A stretch of DNA of 23,629 nucleotides from an uncultured Agathobaculum sp. (GTDB taxonomy: Bacteria; Bacillota; Clostridia; Oscillospirales; Butyricicoccaceae), in assembly GCA_944376955.1 (NCBI GenBank), contig CALWEB010000136.1, forward strand, positions 1 through 23,629. The letters run 5' to 3'. This document shows positions 5,895-12,725 of this stretch, piece by piece. A model generated the notes under the pieces. The model ran no database searches and was not told the DNA's origin. It was given only the letters and a program-made list of their open reading frames with translations. Made by a program: the position numbers and the translations under genes. The number at the start of each line of letters is the position of its first letter. The first letter of the stretch is position 1.

Positions 5895-7406
5895 TTACTG
5901 CGCGTTTTTCTCCGCCTGCTTGGCTTGCCGCGCGGCGTTGATCTTGCGCAGGATGACCGGCAGGAACACCGAACCGAAGGCGATCAGCAGCAGGGCCAGA
6001 GAGATGGGGCGGGTGAAGAAGATCGAAAAATCGCCCTTGCTGACCAGCAGCGCGCGTTGGAGGTTCTTTTCCAGCGTGTTGCCGAGAATCAGGCCGAGGA
6101 TGATCGGGGGCATCGGGAAATCGAGCTTGATCAGGAAAAAGGCGATCAGGCCGAAAATCATCATCAGGAAAATGTCGTTGACGCTGTTGTTGAGTGCAAA
6201 CGTGCCGACGATGCAGAACACAAACACGATTGGGGTCAGGTACTTGTTGTGGACGTCGCCAATCTTGGCAAACAGGCGGATGCCGCAAAAGCCCAGCAGG
6301 CCCATGAACAGGTTGGCGAGGAACAGGCCGACGATAATGGTATACACTTTGGTCTGCTCCGAGGTGAACAGCAGCGGGCCGGGGACGATGCCTTGCATCA
6401 TCAGCGCGCCCAGCATGACAGCGGTGCCGGCGTCGCCCGGGATGCCCAGCGTCAGCAGCGGGATGAGTGCGCCGCCGGAGACGGCGTTATTTGCTGCTTC
6501 CGGTGCGGCAACGCCTTCAATGCGGCCGGTGCCGAATTCTTCTGGCTTTTTGCTCCAGCGGCGTGCCTCGTTGTAGGCCAGCCAGGAAGCAATATCGCCG
6601 CCCGTGCCCGGGATAGCGCCAACCAGCGTGCCGATGATGCTCGAACGCAGCATGGTCGGGAAGGTCGTGCGGATATCCTTGAAGGTTGGGAAGGTGCGGC
6701 GCAGTTTGGCTTTGCTGCGCTCGGCCGTTTGCGAAATGGTTTCGGCATTGAACAGGCCTTGGGAGAAAGCGTACAGGCCGATCAGCACCGGCACCATGGC
6801 GATGCCTGCCAGCAGATAGGTCGAGCCAAAGGTGAAGCGCTTGGCGCCGGTCAGCGCATCCATGCCGACCGTGGCGAGCATCAGGCCGATGACGGCGCTG
6901 ATCAAGCCCTTGGTGACGTCCTTGGAGGAAAGGCTGGTGACCATGCTCAGGCCGAAGATCGCCAGCGAGAAATATTCCGGAGACGTAAAGGACAGCGCAA
7001 CCTTGGAAAGCAGCGGTGCGGTCCACAACAGCATGACTGCGCTGAACAGACCGCCAAAAGTGGATGCAAAGGTGGAGATGCCGAGCGCGCGTGCCGCTTC
7101 GCCGCGCTGGGTCAGCGGATAGCCGTCCAGTACCGTGGCGGCAGAGTTCGCAGTGCCGGGCGTTTTCACCAGAATTGCCGTGATCGAACCGCCATAGATG
7201 GCGCCGCAGAATACGCCCAGCAGCATCAGGATACCGGTCGAACCATCAAACCGTAAGGTCAGCGGCAGCATCAGGCTCAAACCCATAATCGAGGACAGGC
7301 CGGGCATCGCGCCGACAAAGATGCCGACAAAGGTGCCCAACAACATAATGAGCAGGTTCATCGGTTGTAGGACAACGCCGATGACCGAAATCAAGCTTTC
7401 TAACAT
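5895..7406 (-). CDS. tctA: TctA-family large membrane subunit of a tripartite tricarboxylate transporter
   Basis: 503 residues with about twelve membrane helices, the usual TctA size. Diagnostic motifs are FVGIFVGAMPGLSS near residue 35, the GGSITAILVKTPGT loop followed by SAATVLDGYPL near 73-98, and LGIPGDAGTAVMLGALMMQG around residue 320. TctA forms the translocation channel, driven by an ion gradient together with TctB and a periplasmic-type binding protein. Substrates of the family include citrate and other di- and tricarboxylates, aromatic acids and sulfolactate, so an anionic substrate is expected here. AAGGAGG lies about 8 bases before the ATG. It follows tctB by 12 bases. Confidence 0.93.
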   Translation of the reverse strand: MLESLISVIGVVLQPMNLLIMLLGTFVGIFVGAMPGLSSIMGLSLMLPLTLRFDGSTGILMLLGVFCGAIYGGSITAILVKTPGTANSAATVLDGYPLTQRGEAARALGISTFASTFGGLFSAVMLLWTAPLLSKVALSFTSPEYFSLAIFGLSMVTSLSSKDVTKGLISAVIGLMLATVGMDALTGAKRFTFGSTYLLAGIAMVPVLIGLYAFSQGLFNAETISQTAERSKAKLRRTFPTFKDIRTTFPTMLRSSIIGTLVGAIPGTGGDIASWLAYNEARRWSKKPEEFGTGRIEGVAAPEAANNAVSGGALIPLLTLGIPGDAGTAVMLGALMMQGIVPGPLLFTSEQTKVYTIIVGLFLANLFMGLLGFCGIRLFAKIGDVHNKYLTPIVFVFCIVGTFALNNSVNDIFLMMIFGLIAFFLIKLDFPMPPIILGLILGNTLEKNLQRALLVSKGDFSIFFTRPISLALLLIAFGSVFLPVILRKINAARQAKQAEKNAQ

Positions 7407-7418
7407 AGTTTCGCCTCC

Positions 7419-7886
7419 TTAAAACGAAAGAAGGATGCCGCCCGGCATTTTCAGTTGCAGCAGCATGACAAAAACGATAAAGATGAACACCACGATACCG
7501 GCCGTCAGCCCGATCAGTACCAATGGACGCCGTTCGCCCAGCAGGAACATGACCGATGGAATCAGGTAGATGATCGCAATATAGAAACCGAATAGTTTGA
7601 GCAGCAGGCAGAACAAGGCCAGCAGACCAATCAGGATATAGATGCGCTTCATGCCGGGAGAGCGGAAGTCAATGGGTTTTTCCTCCCCTTCCGGGCGTGG
7701 GCGGACCAGCGTTTGTATGATCAGGATGACGGACAGCAGGATCATGGCCACGCTGAGGATCATCGGCCAGACGCCCGGCCCCATTGCCGTACCCTGTACC
7801 GCCGCGCCGCTTTGCAGGCTGCTGCGGATCATGAGCGCGGACAGCAGGATCAGGACGACCGAGATCCCAATGTTGTATTTTTTCAT
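7419..7886 (-). CDS. tctB: TctB-family small membrane subunit of a tripartite tricarboxylate transporter
   Basis: 155 residues with four predicted membrane helices (about 5-22, 40-62, 80-112, 118-145) and the family segment AMGPGVWPMILS after the first helix. TctB partners TctA in the membrane; its sequence is weakly conserved, so the call rests also on its position between tctC and tctA. The start has GAGGTGAAAG about 10 bases upstream. The sequence gives no hint of substrate. Confidence 0.88.
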   Translation of the reverse strand: MKKYNIGISVVLILLSALMIRSSLQSGAAVQGTAMGPGVWPMILSVAMILLSVILIIQTLVRPRPEGEEKPIDFRSPGMKRIYILIGLLALFCLLLKLFGFYIAIIYLIPSVMFLLGERRPLVLIGLTAGIVVFIFIVFVMLLQLKMPGGILLSF

Positions 7887-7913
7887 ACGCTTTCACCTCG
7901 CAGGATACAAATA

Positions 7914-7950
7914 GGGCGCAAACCCAACACGGAGTGTTCGGTTCGCGCCC
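7914..7950 (-). promoter_or_regulatory. Intercistronic stem-loop between tctC and tctB
   Basis: GGGCGC pairs with GCGCCC at the base, then AACC/GGTT and AACAC/GTGTT blocks continue the stem with two mismatches and a GGA loop, about 15 pairs in all. On the minus strand it is followed by TATTTG, not a strong U-tract. It likely acts as a partial terminator or 3'-end stabiliser that keeps binding-protein mRNA above transporter mRNA. Confidence 0.65.
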
Positions 7951-7979
7951 CGCTGTTACAGATATGCTATATGGCTGGG

Positions 7980-8978
7980 TCAGCCAACCAGGGTGGTATA
8001 ATAATCCGACTGATCGGCAATGAAGCCGGCCAGGTCATCAACGCCAAGGGTGATCGGCTCGAAGTAGAAGCCCTCGCGGGTTTCTGCATACTGATCGGAA
8101 ACGACCGCTTCGCTCAGTGCGTCCTGCAGGAAGGAGACGATGTCATCCGGGGTGCCTGCGGGGGCAGCGATCATAATCCAGCTGAGCAGGTTCACATCGG
8201 CAAAACGGTCATCGGTTTCCGCCATGGTTGGGACATCCGGGGAAGCGGTCGAACGCTCGGCGGAGGTCACCGCGATCGGAACCAGATCGCCGGAATCAAT
8301 GTTGCCGACCGCCGGTGCCATAGCGGAGATGCACAGCGAAACTTCGCCCGACAAAACGCCCGCGATGGCGTCCGGTGCGGAGTCATACGGGACGGAAGAA
8401 ACCTGCAGGCCGGCGCTCGTCAGGATGGAGCCGAGCAGGTTGGGTACGGTGCCGACGCCGGTGACGCCGACGACCAGTTCGCCCGGATGCGCTTCGGCAT
8501 AGGAGATAAACTCAGCAAAGCTGGTAAACGGCGCATCTTTGGATGCCAGCAGCAGATAGGGGTCCTGTTCCACCGCGGCCAGCGGAATCATGGCCTCGGT
8601 CGGATTGATGTCGGTTGCGCCGGAAACGTAATTGAGTACGAGATCGCAGTTGACCAAGCCGAGTGTGTAACCATCCGCATCCCGTGTCAGGAAGTCCTCG
8701 GTGCCGATCAGGCCGGAGCCGCCTTCCTTGTTGGTCACGGTGATCTGCTGGTCGATCACTTCTTTGGGAATGGCGTCCAGCACGCCGCGGACAGCCAGAT
8801 CGGTTGTGCCGCCAACCTTATAAGGGACGATCACTTCAATTCCCTTGGAGGGGTAATCCGAACCGGCGGTATCATTGCCAGAATCAGCGGTGTCTGTTGT
8901 GCCGCCGCCCGAGCTGCCGCACGCAGCCAACGATGCAGTCATGGTCAGGGCCAGCAACATTGCAAGAAATCTTTTCAT
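7980..8978 (-). CDS. tctC: TctC/Bug-family solute-binding lipoprotein
   Basis: 332 residues. The start at 8978 gives a clean lipoprotein signal peptide (MKRFLAMLLALTMTASLAAC, lipidated Cys20) behind a GGAG ribosome binding site; an in-frame upstream start would add 19 unlikely residues. After a Gly/Ser/Thr-rich linker the mature protein has the family entry motif YPSKGIEVIVPYKVGGTTDLA, then GGSGLIGTEDF and DADGYTLGL. The protein captures an anionic solute outside the membrane and delivers it to TctAB. It is the first gene of the operon, next to the shared regulatory region. Bug proteins bind carboxylates mainly through main chain and water, so the ligand cannot be read from the sequence. Confidence 0.92.
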   Translation of the reverse strand: MKRFLAMLLALTMTASLAACGSSGGGTTDTADSGNDTAGSDYPSKGIEVIVPYKVGGTTDLAVRGVLDAIPKEVIDQQITVTNKEGGSGLIGTEDFLTRDADGYTLGLVNCDLVLNYVSGATDINPTEAMIPLAAVEQDPYLLLASKDAPFTSFAEFISYAEAHPGELVVGVTGVGTVPNLLGSILTSAGLQVSSVPYDSAPDAIAGVLSGEVSLCISAMAPAVGNIDSGDLVPIAVTSAERSTASPDVPTMAETDDRFADVNLLSWIMIAAPAGTPDDIVSFLQDALSEAVVSDQYAETREGFYFEPITLGVDDLAGFIADQSDYYTTLVG

Positions 8979-8995
8979 TTCGCTCTCCTCCATAT

Positions 8996-9021
8996 TGTTT
9001 CGAAACATACGAAATACGAAA
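8996..9021. promoter_or_regulatory. Candidate DeoR operator downstream of the tct start point
   Basis: A perfect 12-bp palindrome TGTTTCGAAACA (8996-9007) is followed by two tandem copies of TACGAAA (9008-9021). TTTCG/CGAAA elements are typical of DeoR-family operators. The site lies in the 5' leader of tctC, where bound repressor would block transcription. Confidence 0.6.
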
Positions 9022-9056
9022 GCTAAAAGAAGCAATCGTTTTTCTTTTATGTTCTA

Positions 9057-9085
9057 TATATACCATAGCTGTGATAAAGTGTAAA
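9057..9085 (-). promoter_or_regulatory. Promoter of the tct/transketolase operon
   Basis: On the minus strand TTTACA (9085-9080) and TATATA (9062-9057) are separated by 17 bases, a good sigma-A arrangement about 80 bases before the tctC start codon. It is bracketed by TTCGAA elements on both sides. Confidence 0.65.
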
Positions 9086-9090
9086 TTTAT

Positions 9091-9157
9091 TTTCGAATTT
9101 GATTTCGTATAAATTTCGAAAGAAAATTTGTGCATTCTGTTTTACGCTTTATTCGAA
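9091..9157. promoter_or_regulatory. Candidate DeoR operator cluster upstream of the tct promoter
   Basis: TTCGAA cores stand at 9092-9097, 9115-9120 (inside TTTCGAAA) and 9152-9157, plus a TTTCG half-site at 9103-9107. The stretch is AT-rich, unlike the GC-rich genes on either side. The first two sites sit directly upstream of the -35. Confidence 0.55.
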
Positions 9158-9281
9158 AAATATTATGGATACAGGGATGCACAGGGATGGTTTGGCCTTT
9201 TCGGTATGTATTAGAAGTGAACAAAAGGCGGAACAACTAACCAACAATGCCTATCTTTACCAATAATATTGTGTTGACTGG

Positions 9282-9311
9282 TTGACAATGCTTTCTGCGA
9301 TATGCTATAAT
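9282..9311 (+). promoter_or_regulatory. Promoter of the DeoR-family regulator
   Basis: Perfect TTGACA (9282-9287) and TATAAT (9306-9311) are separated by 18 bases. The predicted start point near 9319 leaves a leader of about 60 bases carrying two operator-like repeats. Confidence 0.8.
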
Positions 9312-9340
9312 GCAGAAAAGGAAACGATTTCAACTTCTAA

Positions 9341-9363
9341 ACTTTCGAATTTACTTTCGAATT
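9341..9363 (+). promoter_or_regulatory. Tandem operator-like repeat in the regulator leader
   Basis: Two exact copies of ACTTTCGAATT (9341-9351 and 9353-9363) with a 12-base period lie between the promoter and the start codon. They share the TTCGAA core with the tct-side sites and suggest autoregulation. Confidence 0.65.
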
Positions 9364-9380
9364 ATCACAGGGGTGGGAAT

Positions 9381-10178
9381 ATGGGAAATACAAGGAGTCA
9401 GTATATCCTGAGCGCGCTGCGGGACCGTGGGACGTTAACCGTGGCGGAGTTATCCGAGCAGCTGGGGGTTTCACTGGTCACCATCCGAAAGGATGTCCGC
9501 GAGCTTGCTGCGCAAAATCTGATTGTACGGCAGCATGGAAAAATCTCGCTGCCGATTTCCATACAGCAATCCTATCTGCCATTTAATATGCGCTCGATCA
9601 CGCAGATTGATGACAAAAAACGCATTGCGCAGGTGGCGGCCTCGATGATTGACCGGGATGATACGATCATTCTGGATGCAGGAACCACCACGCTGGCAAT
9701 CGCCACCGAAATCCGGGGACGGCCGCCGGTGAACATTGCGACCAACTCGATCAGTATCCCGTACACCCTTTCCGACAGCGACCATTTGATCAGTGTAGCT
9801 GGCGGGCAGATGCTCAATCACAGCCTGTGTACCGCAGGATCGGATGCAGAGCATTTCTTCCGCAGCATTCAGGCGGAAAAAGCGTTTATCGGCCTTTCCG
9901 GCGTATGGGATAACCTTAGTTTGACAACTGGCCTGAAAGCGGAGGCCGCCGTCAAAGGCGCGATGATTGCGGCGGCGAGACGGGTGATTGTTGTAGCAGC
10001 CAACCAGAAGTTTTATCACAGCCAGATGTTCAATTTCTGCGATGCGGACAAGATTGACACGATTATCACCACCGGGCCGACTTTGCCGGAGAGCATACTG
10101 GAGCAAATCGAACGGTACCATATCCGGTTGATCTATGCCGATGCAGAGCAGCCGGAGGCGGTGGAGACATCGGATTGA
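9381..10178 (+). CDS. DeoR-family transcriptional regulator of the divergent tct/transketolase operon
   Basis: 265 residues from the ATG at 9381; an in-frame upstream ATG at 9282 lies inside the -35 box and is rejected. The N-terminal helix-turn-helix reads LTVAELSEQLGVSLVTIRKDVREL (19-42). The usual RxHGGA wing is RQHGKI here. The C-terminal effector domain, related to sugar-phosphate isomerases, starts near residue 75 and has ILDAGTTTLAIA and later FIGLSGV. Family members usually repress and are released by a phosphorylated sugar or related metabolite. As the operon lacks a kinase, the inducer might be a transketolase product or an acidic substrate mimicking a sugar phosphate (inference). 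Its divergent position and the TTCGAA repeats in the shared region make it the likely local regulator. Confidence 0.9.
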   Translation: MGNTRSQYILSALRDRGTLTVAELSEQLGVSLVTIRKDVRELAAQNLIVRQHGKISLPISIQQSYLPFNMRSITQIDDKKRIAQVAASMIDRDDTIILDAGTTTLAIATEIRGRPPVNIATNSISIPYTLSDSDHLISVAGGQMLNHSLCTAGSDAEHFFRSIQAEKAFIGLSGVWDNLSLTTGLKAEAAVKGAMIAAARRVIVVAANQKFYHSQMFNFCDADKIDTIITTGPTLPESILEQIERYHIRLIYADAEQPEAVETSD

Positions 10179-10187
10179 CAGCATGAA

Positions 10188-10222
10188 AAAAGGTAGACGG
10201 GCTTGCCGTCTACCTTTTGTTT
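10188..10222. terminator. Bidirectional terminator between the regulator and sensor kinase genes
   Basis: A 13-bp perfect stem (AAAAGGTAGACGG with CCGTCTACCTTTT, loop GCTTG) is flanked by A- and T-runs on both sides. It serves the two convergent genes ending at 10178 and 10223. Confidence 0.9.
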
Positions 10223-11833
10223 TTATGTGGGGTGGTTTGGCGCTGCCGGCCGGGGCAGCGTCAGTTCAAATTCGGTGTGCCAGCCGCTGTGCGGCGGCTG
10301 CACCAGCCGGATCGAGCCGCCATGCAGCTCGGCCACTTTTTTGACGATGGCCATGCCCAGCCCCGTGCCGCCGCCCGAGGTGCGGGCGCGGTTGCTGGTG
10401 ACAAACGGTTCGAACAGGGTGTCCGCCAGTTCGGGCGGGATGCCGACGCCGTCATCCGCTATGGTCAGCCGGATGGTGTCAGGGGTATCCGCCAGTCCGA
10501 AAAACAGCGTTGTTCCGGCAGGGTTATATTGCAGGGCGTTGCTGGTCAGGTTTTCCAGCAGGCGACGCAGCAGCCGGGGGTCGAATGCCGCCATAACCGG
10601 CGTATCCGGCAGGCCGAGCGACAGGGCAAAACTGCGGGACTCGATTTCGGGATACTTCTCCGCCAGATAGCTTTTGCAGAATTCGCACAGGTCGGCGGTT
10701 TCCGCTTGCAGCACATAGTCCGGATGGTCAAGACGGACATAGTCAAACAGGGTATTCATCAGCACCGTGCTGTCCGACGCCTTGCGGCAGATGGTTTGGA
10801 GGTATTGCTGCCGCTTATCGGGCGGCACAACGCCGTCGGCCAGCGCCTGCGCATAGCCCTGAATGACGGTCAGCGGGGTTTTCAAGTCGTGTGACAGGTC
10901 GGCCAGCACGCGCTGCTTTTCCGCGTTTGCCGCCTGTTTTTCCGCGCTGACCTGTTCGAGCCGGTCGAGCAGGTGGGTAAAGCTGTCCGTCACCTGCCTA
11001 AATTCGATCGGCAGGGCGTCCAGATTGACTTCTACCCGCCGGCCTGCACCATAGGCGATGATCGCTTTATGCAGCGGCAGGATGGCGCGGCGGATTTTCC
11101 GGCTGAACAGGACTGCCAGCAGCAGGATGACCACCAGAATAATGGGGAGGGAGAGCAGCGCCAGGCGGTTGGCGCTTTCCAGCGCTTTCAGATAGGCGGC
11201 TTCTGTGAAACGCGGGCAGACAAAGGCCAGCGTGCGCTCCTCGCCGGAAACGGTGTAATAAACCGCTTTGGAAATTTCCCATTGCCTCTGGTAACTGCCT
11301 TGCAGCAGTTCGAACTCCCGTTCGGACAACTGCTCGCGCCAAGGGAACAGGTCACCCTCGATGATCCGGTAATCTTCATCGATGATGCAATAATCCAGAA
11401 AATCCGCTTCGCTGTTTTCATGGTCATAACGGTGCAGCGCAATATAGTAGTAGCCTTCACGCGGCATATCGGCCATTTCCTGTACGGAATAGTATAGGTC
11501 GGAGTCATATTCATTGATCAGCCAGAGATCGTCCGCGTGGAAATGTTCTTTGAACTCGTTATCCGAGGCATAAAGGACGCGGCTGTCCGCGTCAAACACC
11601 ATGTAGGCGCAGCCGCGGAAGCGGCGCATGGGGATGGAGGCAAAATCGTCCTGTTCGAGTGCGTCGCTGTATTGCAGCATATTGCCGAGGGAGGGGAACG
11701 CATTGTCCAGACGCAGCGAGATCAGTGCATTCAGCGCCGCGTTGATGACAAACACCAGCAGCGAGCAAAGGATAAAATACGTGATGCAGGTGCGCAGGAA
11801 GCTTTTGCCCAGCAGCAGTTTATTGGTCTTCAA
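10223..11833 (-). CDS. Membrane sensor histidine kinase (two-component system)
   Basis: 536 residues. A first membrane helix (about 14-38) and a second (about 224-243) enclose an extracytoplasmic sensor domain of about 185 residues rich in acidic and aromatic residues. A HAMP-like linker follows, then the dimerisation helix with phosphorylated His315 in LADLSHDLKTPLT. The ATPase domain has the N box (LLENLTSNALQYN), DDGVGIP, LFEPF and GGGTGLGMAIV. It is a HisKA-type kinase and looks intact. The start is TTG (11833), inside the end of the regulator gene (14-base overlap), with only a G-rich sequence well upstream, so translation is probably coupled. The signal is unknown; the divergent MATE pump suggests a toxic compound or envelope stress (inference). 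Confidence 0.9.
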   Translation of the reverse strand: MKTNKLLLGKSFLRTCITYFILCSLLVFVINAALNALISLRLDNAFPSLGNMLQYSDALEQDDFASIPMRRFRGCAYMVFDADSRVLYASDNEFKEHFHADDLWLINEYDSDLYYSVQEMADMPREGYYYIALHRYDHENSEADFLDYCIIDEDYRIIEGDLFPWREQLSEREFELLQGSYQRQWEISKAVYYTVSGEERTLAFVCPRFTEAAYLKALESANRLALLSLPIILVVILLLAVLFSRKIRRAILPLHKAIIAYGAGRRVEVNLDALPIEFRQVTDSFTHLLDRLEQVSAEKQAANAEKQRVLADLSHDLKTPLTVIQGYAQALADGVVPPDKRQQYLQTICRKASDSTVLMNTLFDYVRLDHPDYVLQAETADLCEFCKSYLAEKYPEIESRSFALSLGLPDTPVMAAFDPRLLRRLLENLTSNALQYNPAGTTLFFGLADTPDTIRLTIADDGVGIPPELADTLFEPFVTSNRARTSGGGTGLGMAIVKKVAELHGGSIRLVQPPHSGWHTEFELTLPRPAAPNHPT

Positions 11834-12518
11834 TTTTATAGCCCAACCCCCTGACTGTCTTGATGTACTGCGGATTGGCCGGATCGCGTTCGATTTTGGC
11901 GCGCAGATTGGAGATATGTACCATCATGGTGCTGTCGTCGCTTTCGTAGTAGGTGCCGCCCACGCATTCGTACAGCTGCGCTCGGGTGAACACCCGGCCG
12001 GGGCAGCGCATCATTTCCGCCAGAATCCGCAGTTCTGTGGAGGTCAGAGGAAGGGTGACGCCGTTTTTGCGCAGGACAAATTTGTCGGTATCCAGCTCCA
12101 GCTCGCCCAGCGACAGCACGCGCGGCGCAGCGGCAGGGGTGTTGCCTGCGCCCAGCTGATAATACCGGCGCAGCGCGGATTTGACATAGGCCACGACTTC
12201 CAACGCATTGAATGGTTTGGTGATATATGCGTCCGCGCCGATGTTCAGCCCCAGCACCTTGTCCGTATCCAAGTCCTTGGCGGACAGGATGATGATGGGC
12301 AGGTTGCTGAATTCACGCACGCGCTGGATCAGCTCATATCCGTTTAGACCGGGCATCATAATATCCACCAGCGCCAGCGCGATGCCGCCGGCGCGGATGG
12401 CCTTGAGGGCTTCGGTGCCGTCCGTGACCGACTGCACGGAAAATTCGCTGCCCAGATATAGGGTCAGCAGTTCAATGATGTCGCGGTCGTCCTCTGCGAT
12501 CAGAATGGTATGCTTCAA
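11820..12518 (-). CDS. OmpR/PhoB-family response regulator
   Basis: 232 residues from a TTG start at 12518 with GGAGGAGAATT directly upstream; no in-frame ATG fits. The receiver domain has the acidic pair Asp10/Asp11, phosphorylated Asp52 in ALVDIMMPG, and Lys81 in LSAKD. The C-terminal winged helix (about 135-232) contains LPLTSTELRILAEMM and ends in VRGLGYKIEDQ. It is the cognate partner of the downstream overlapping kinase and probably binds tandem half-sites at promoters. Targets could include the divergent MATE gene (inference). The TTAAGG-type tandem repeat upstream of the lipoprotein gene could suit this or another regulator of the class. Confidence 0.92.
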   Translation of the reverse strand: MKHTILIAEDDRDIIELLTLYLGSEFSVQSVTDGTEALKAIRAGGIALALVDIMMPGLNGYELIQRVREFSNLPIIILSAKDLDTDKVLGLNIGADAYITKPFNALEVVAYVKSALRRYYQLGAGNTPAAAPRVLSLGELELDTDKFVLRKNGVTLPLTSTELRILAEMMRCPGRVFTRAQLYECVGGTYYESDDSTMMVHISNLRAKIERDPANPQYIKTVRGLGYKIEDQ

Positions 12519-12586
12519 AATTCTCCTCCATTTCTGCTCTCCGGTGGTGCAACCTGCCGGAAAAATCCTGAAAAACCTTTTATTGT

Positions 12587-12609
12587 AAAGCGCAGTGCGC
12601 GCTTTTTTT
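12587..12609 (+). terminator. Terminator-like hairpin in the divergent regulator/MATE region
   Basis: AAAGCGC and GCGCTTT form a 7-bp stem around a 5-base loop, followed by four more T on the plus strand. No plus-strand gene precedes it, so it may stop antisense transcription or structure the regulator mRNA leader. Between here and 12719 little else is seen apart from a candidate promoter. Confidence 0.5.
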
Positions 12610-12670
12610 AATACTACTATAATCCGCTGCCAATAGCAAGAGTGGTGGTGGGAAAAGACGGTACCGGGAA

Positions 12671-12700
12671 TTGACAGGGGCTTCCGGCAGGGATTAAGAT
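12671..12700 (+). promoter_or_regulatory. Candidate promoter of the MATE gene
   Basis: A perfect TTGACA (12671-12676) is followed after 18 bases by TAAGAT (12695-12700), a weak -10 matching four of six bases. The start codon is only about 20 bases further on, so the leader would be very short. Confidence 0.4.
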
Positions 12701-12725
12701 GGTGCATGGGAAAGGATGAATGGGA

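Noticed and set aside
5685..7256. A 523-codon plus-strand open frame across the EamA and tctA genes
   Set aside because: The translation is Gln/Asp/His/Arg-rich with no domain, crosses two real genes and mirrors membrane-protein codons; it is a shadow.
7713..9026. A 437-codon plus-strand open frame across tctB and tctC
   Set aside because: It spans two real genes on the other strand and the hairpin between them, with no family signature.
9171..9189. Direct repeat ACAGGGATG in the control region
   Set aside because: Two short copies only, not linked to either promoter or to the TTCGAA elements; no function can be argued.
9282..9380. Longer start for the DeoR regulator at 9282
   Set aside because: The extra ATG lies within the TTGACA box of the regulator's promoter, and family homology starts after 9381.
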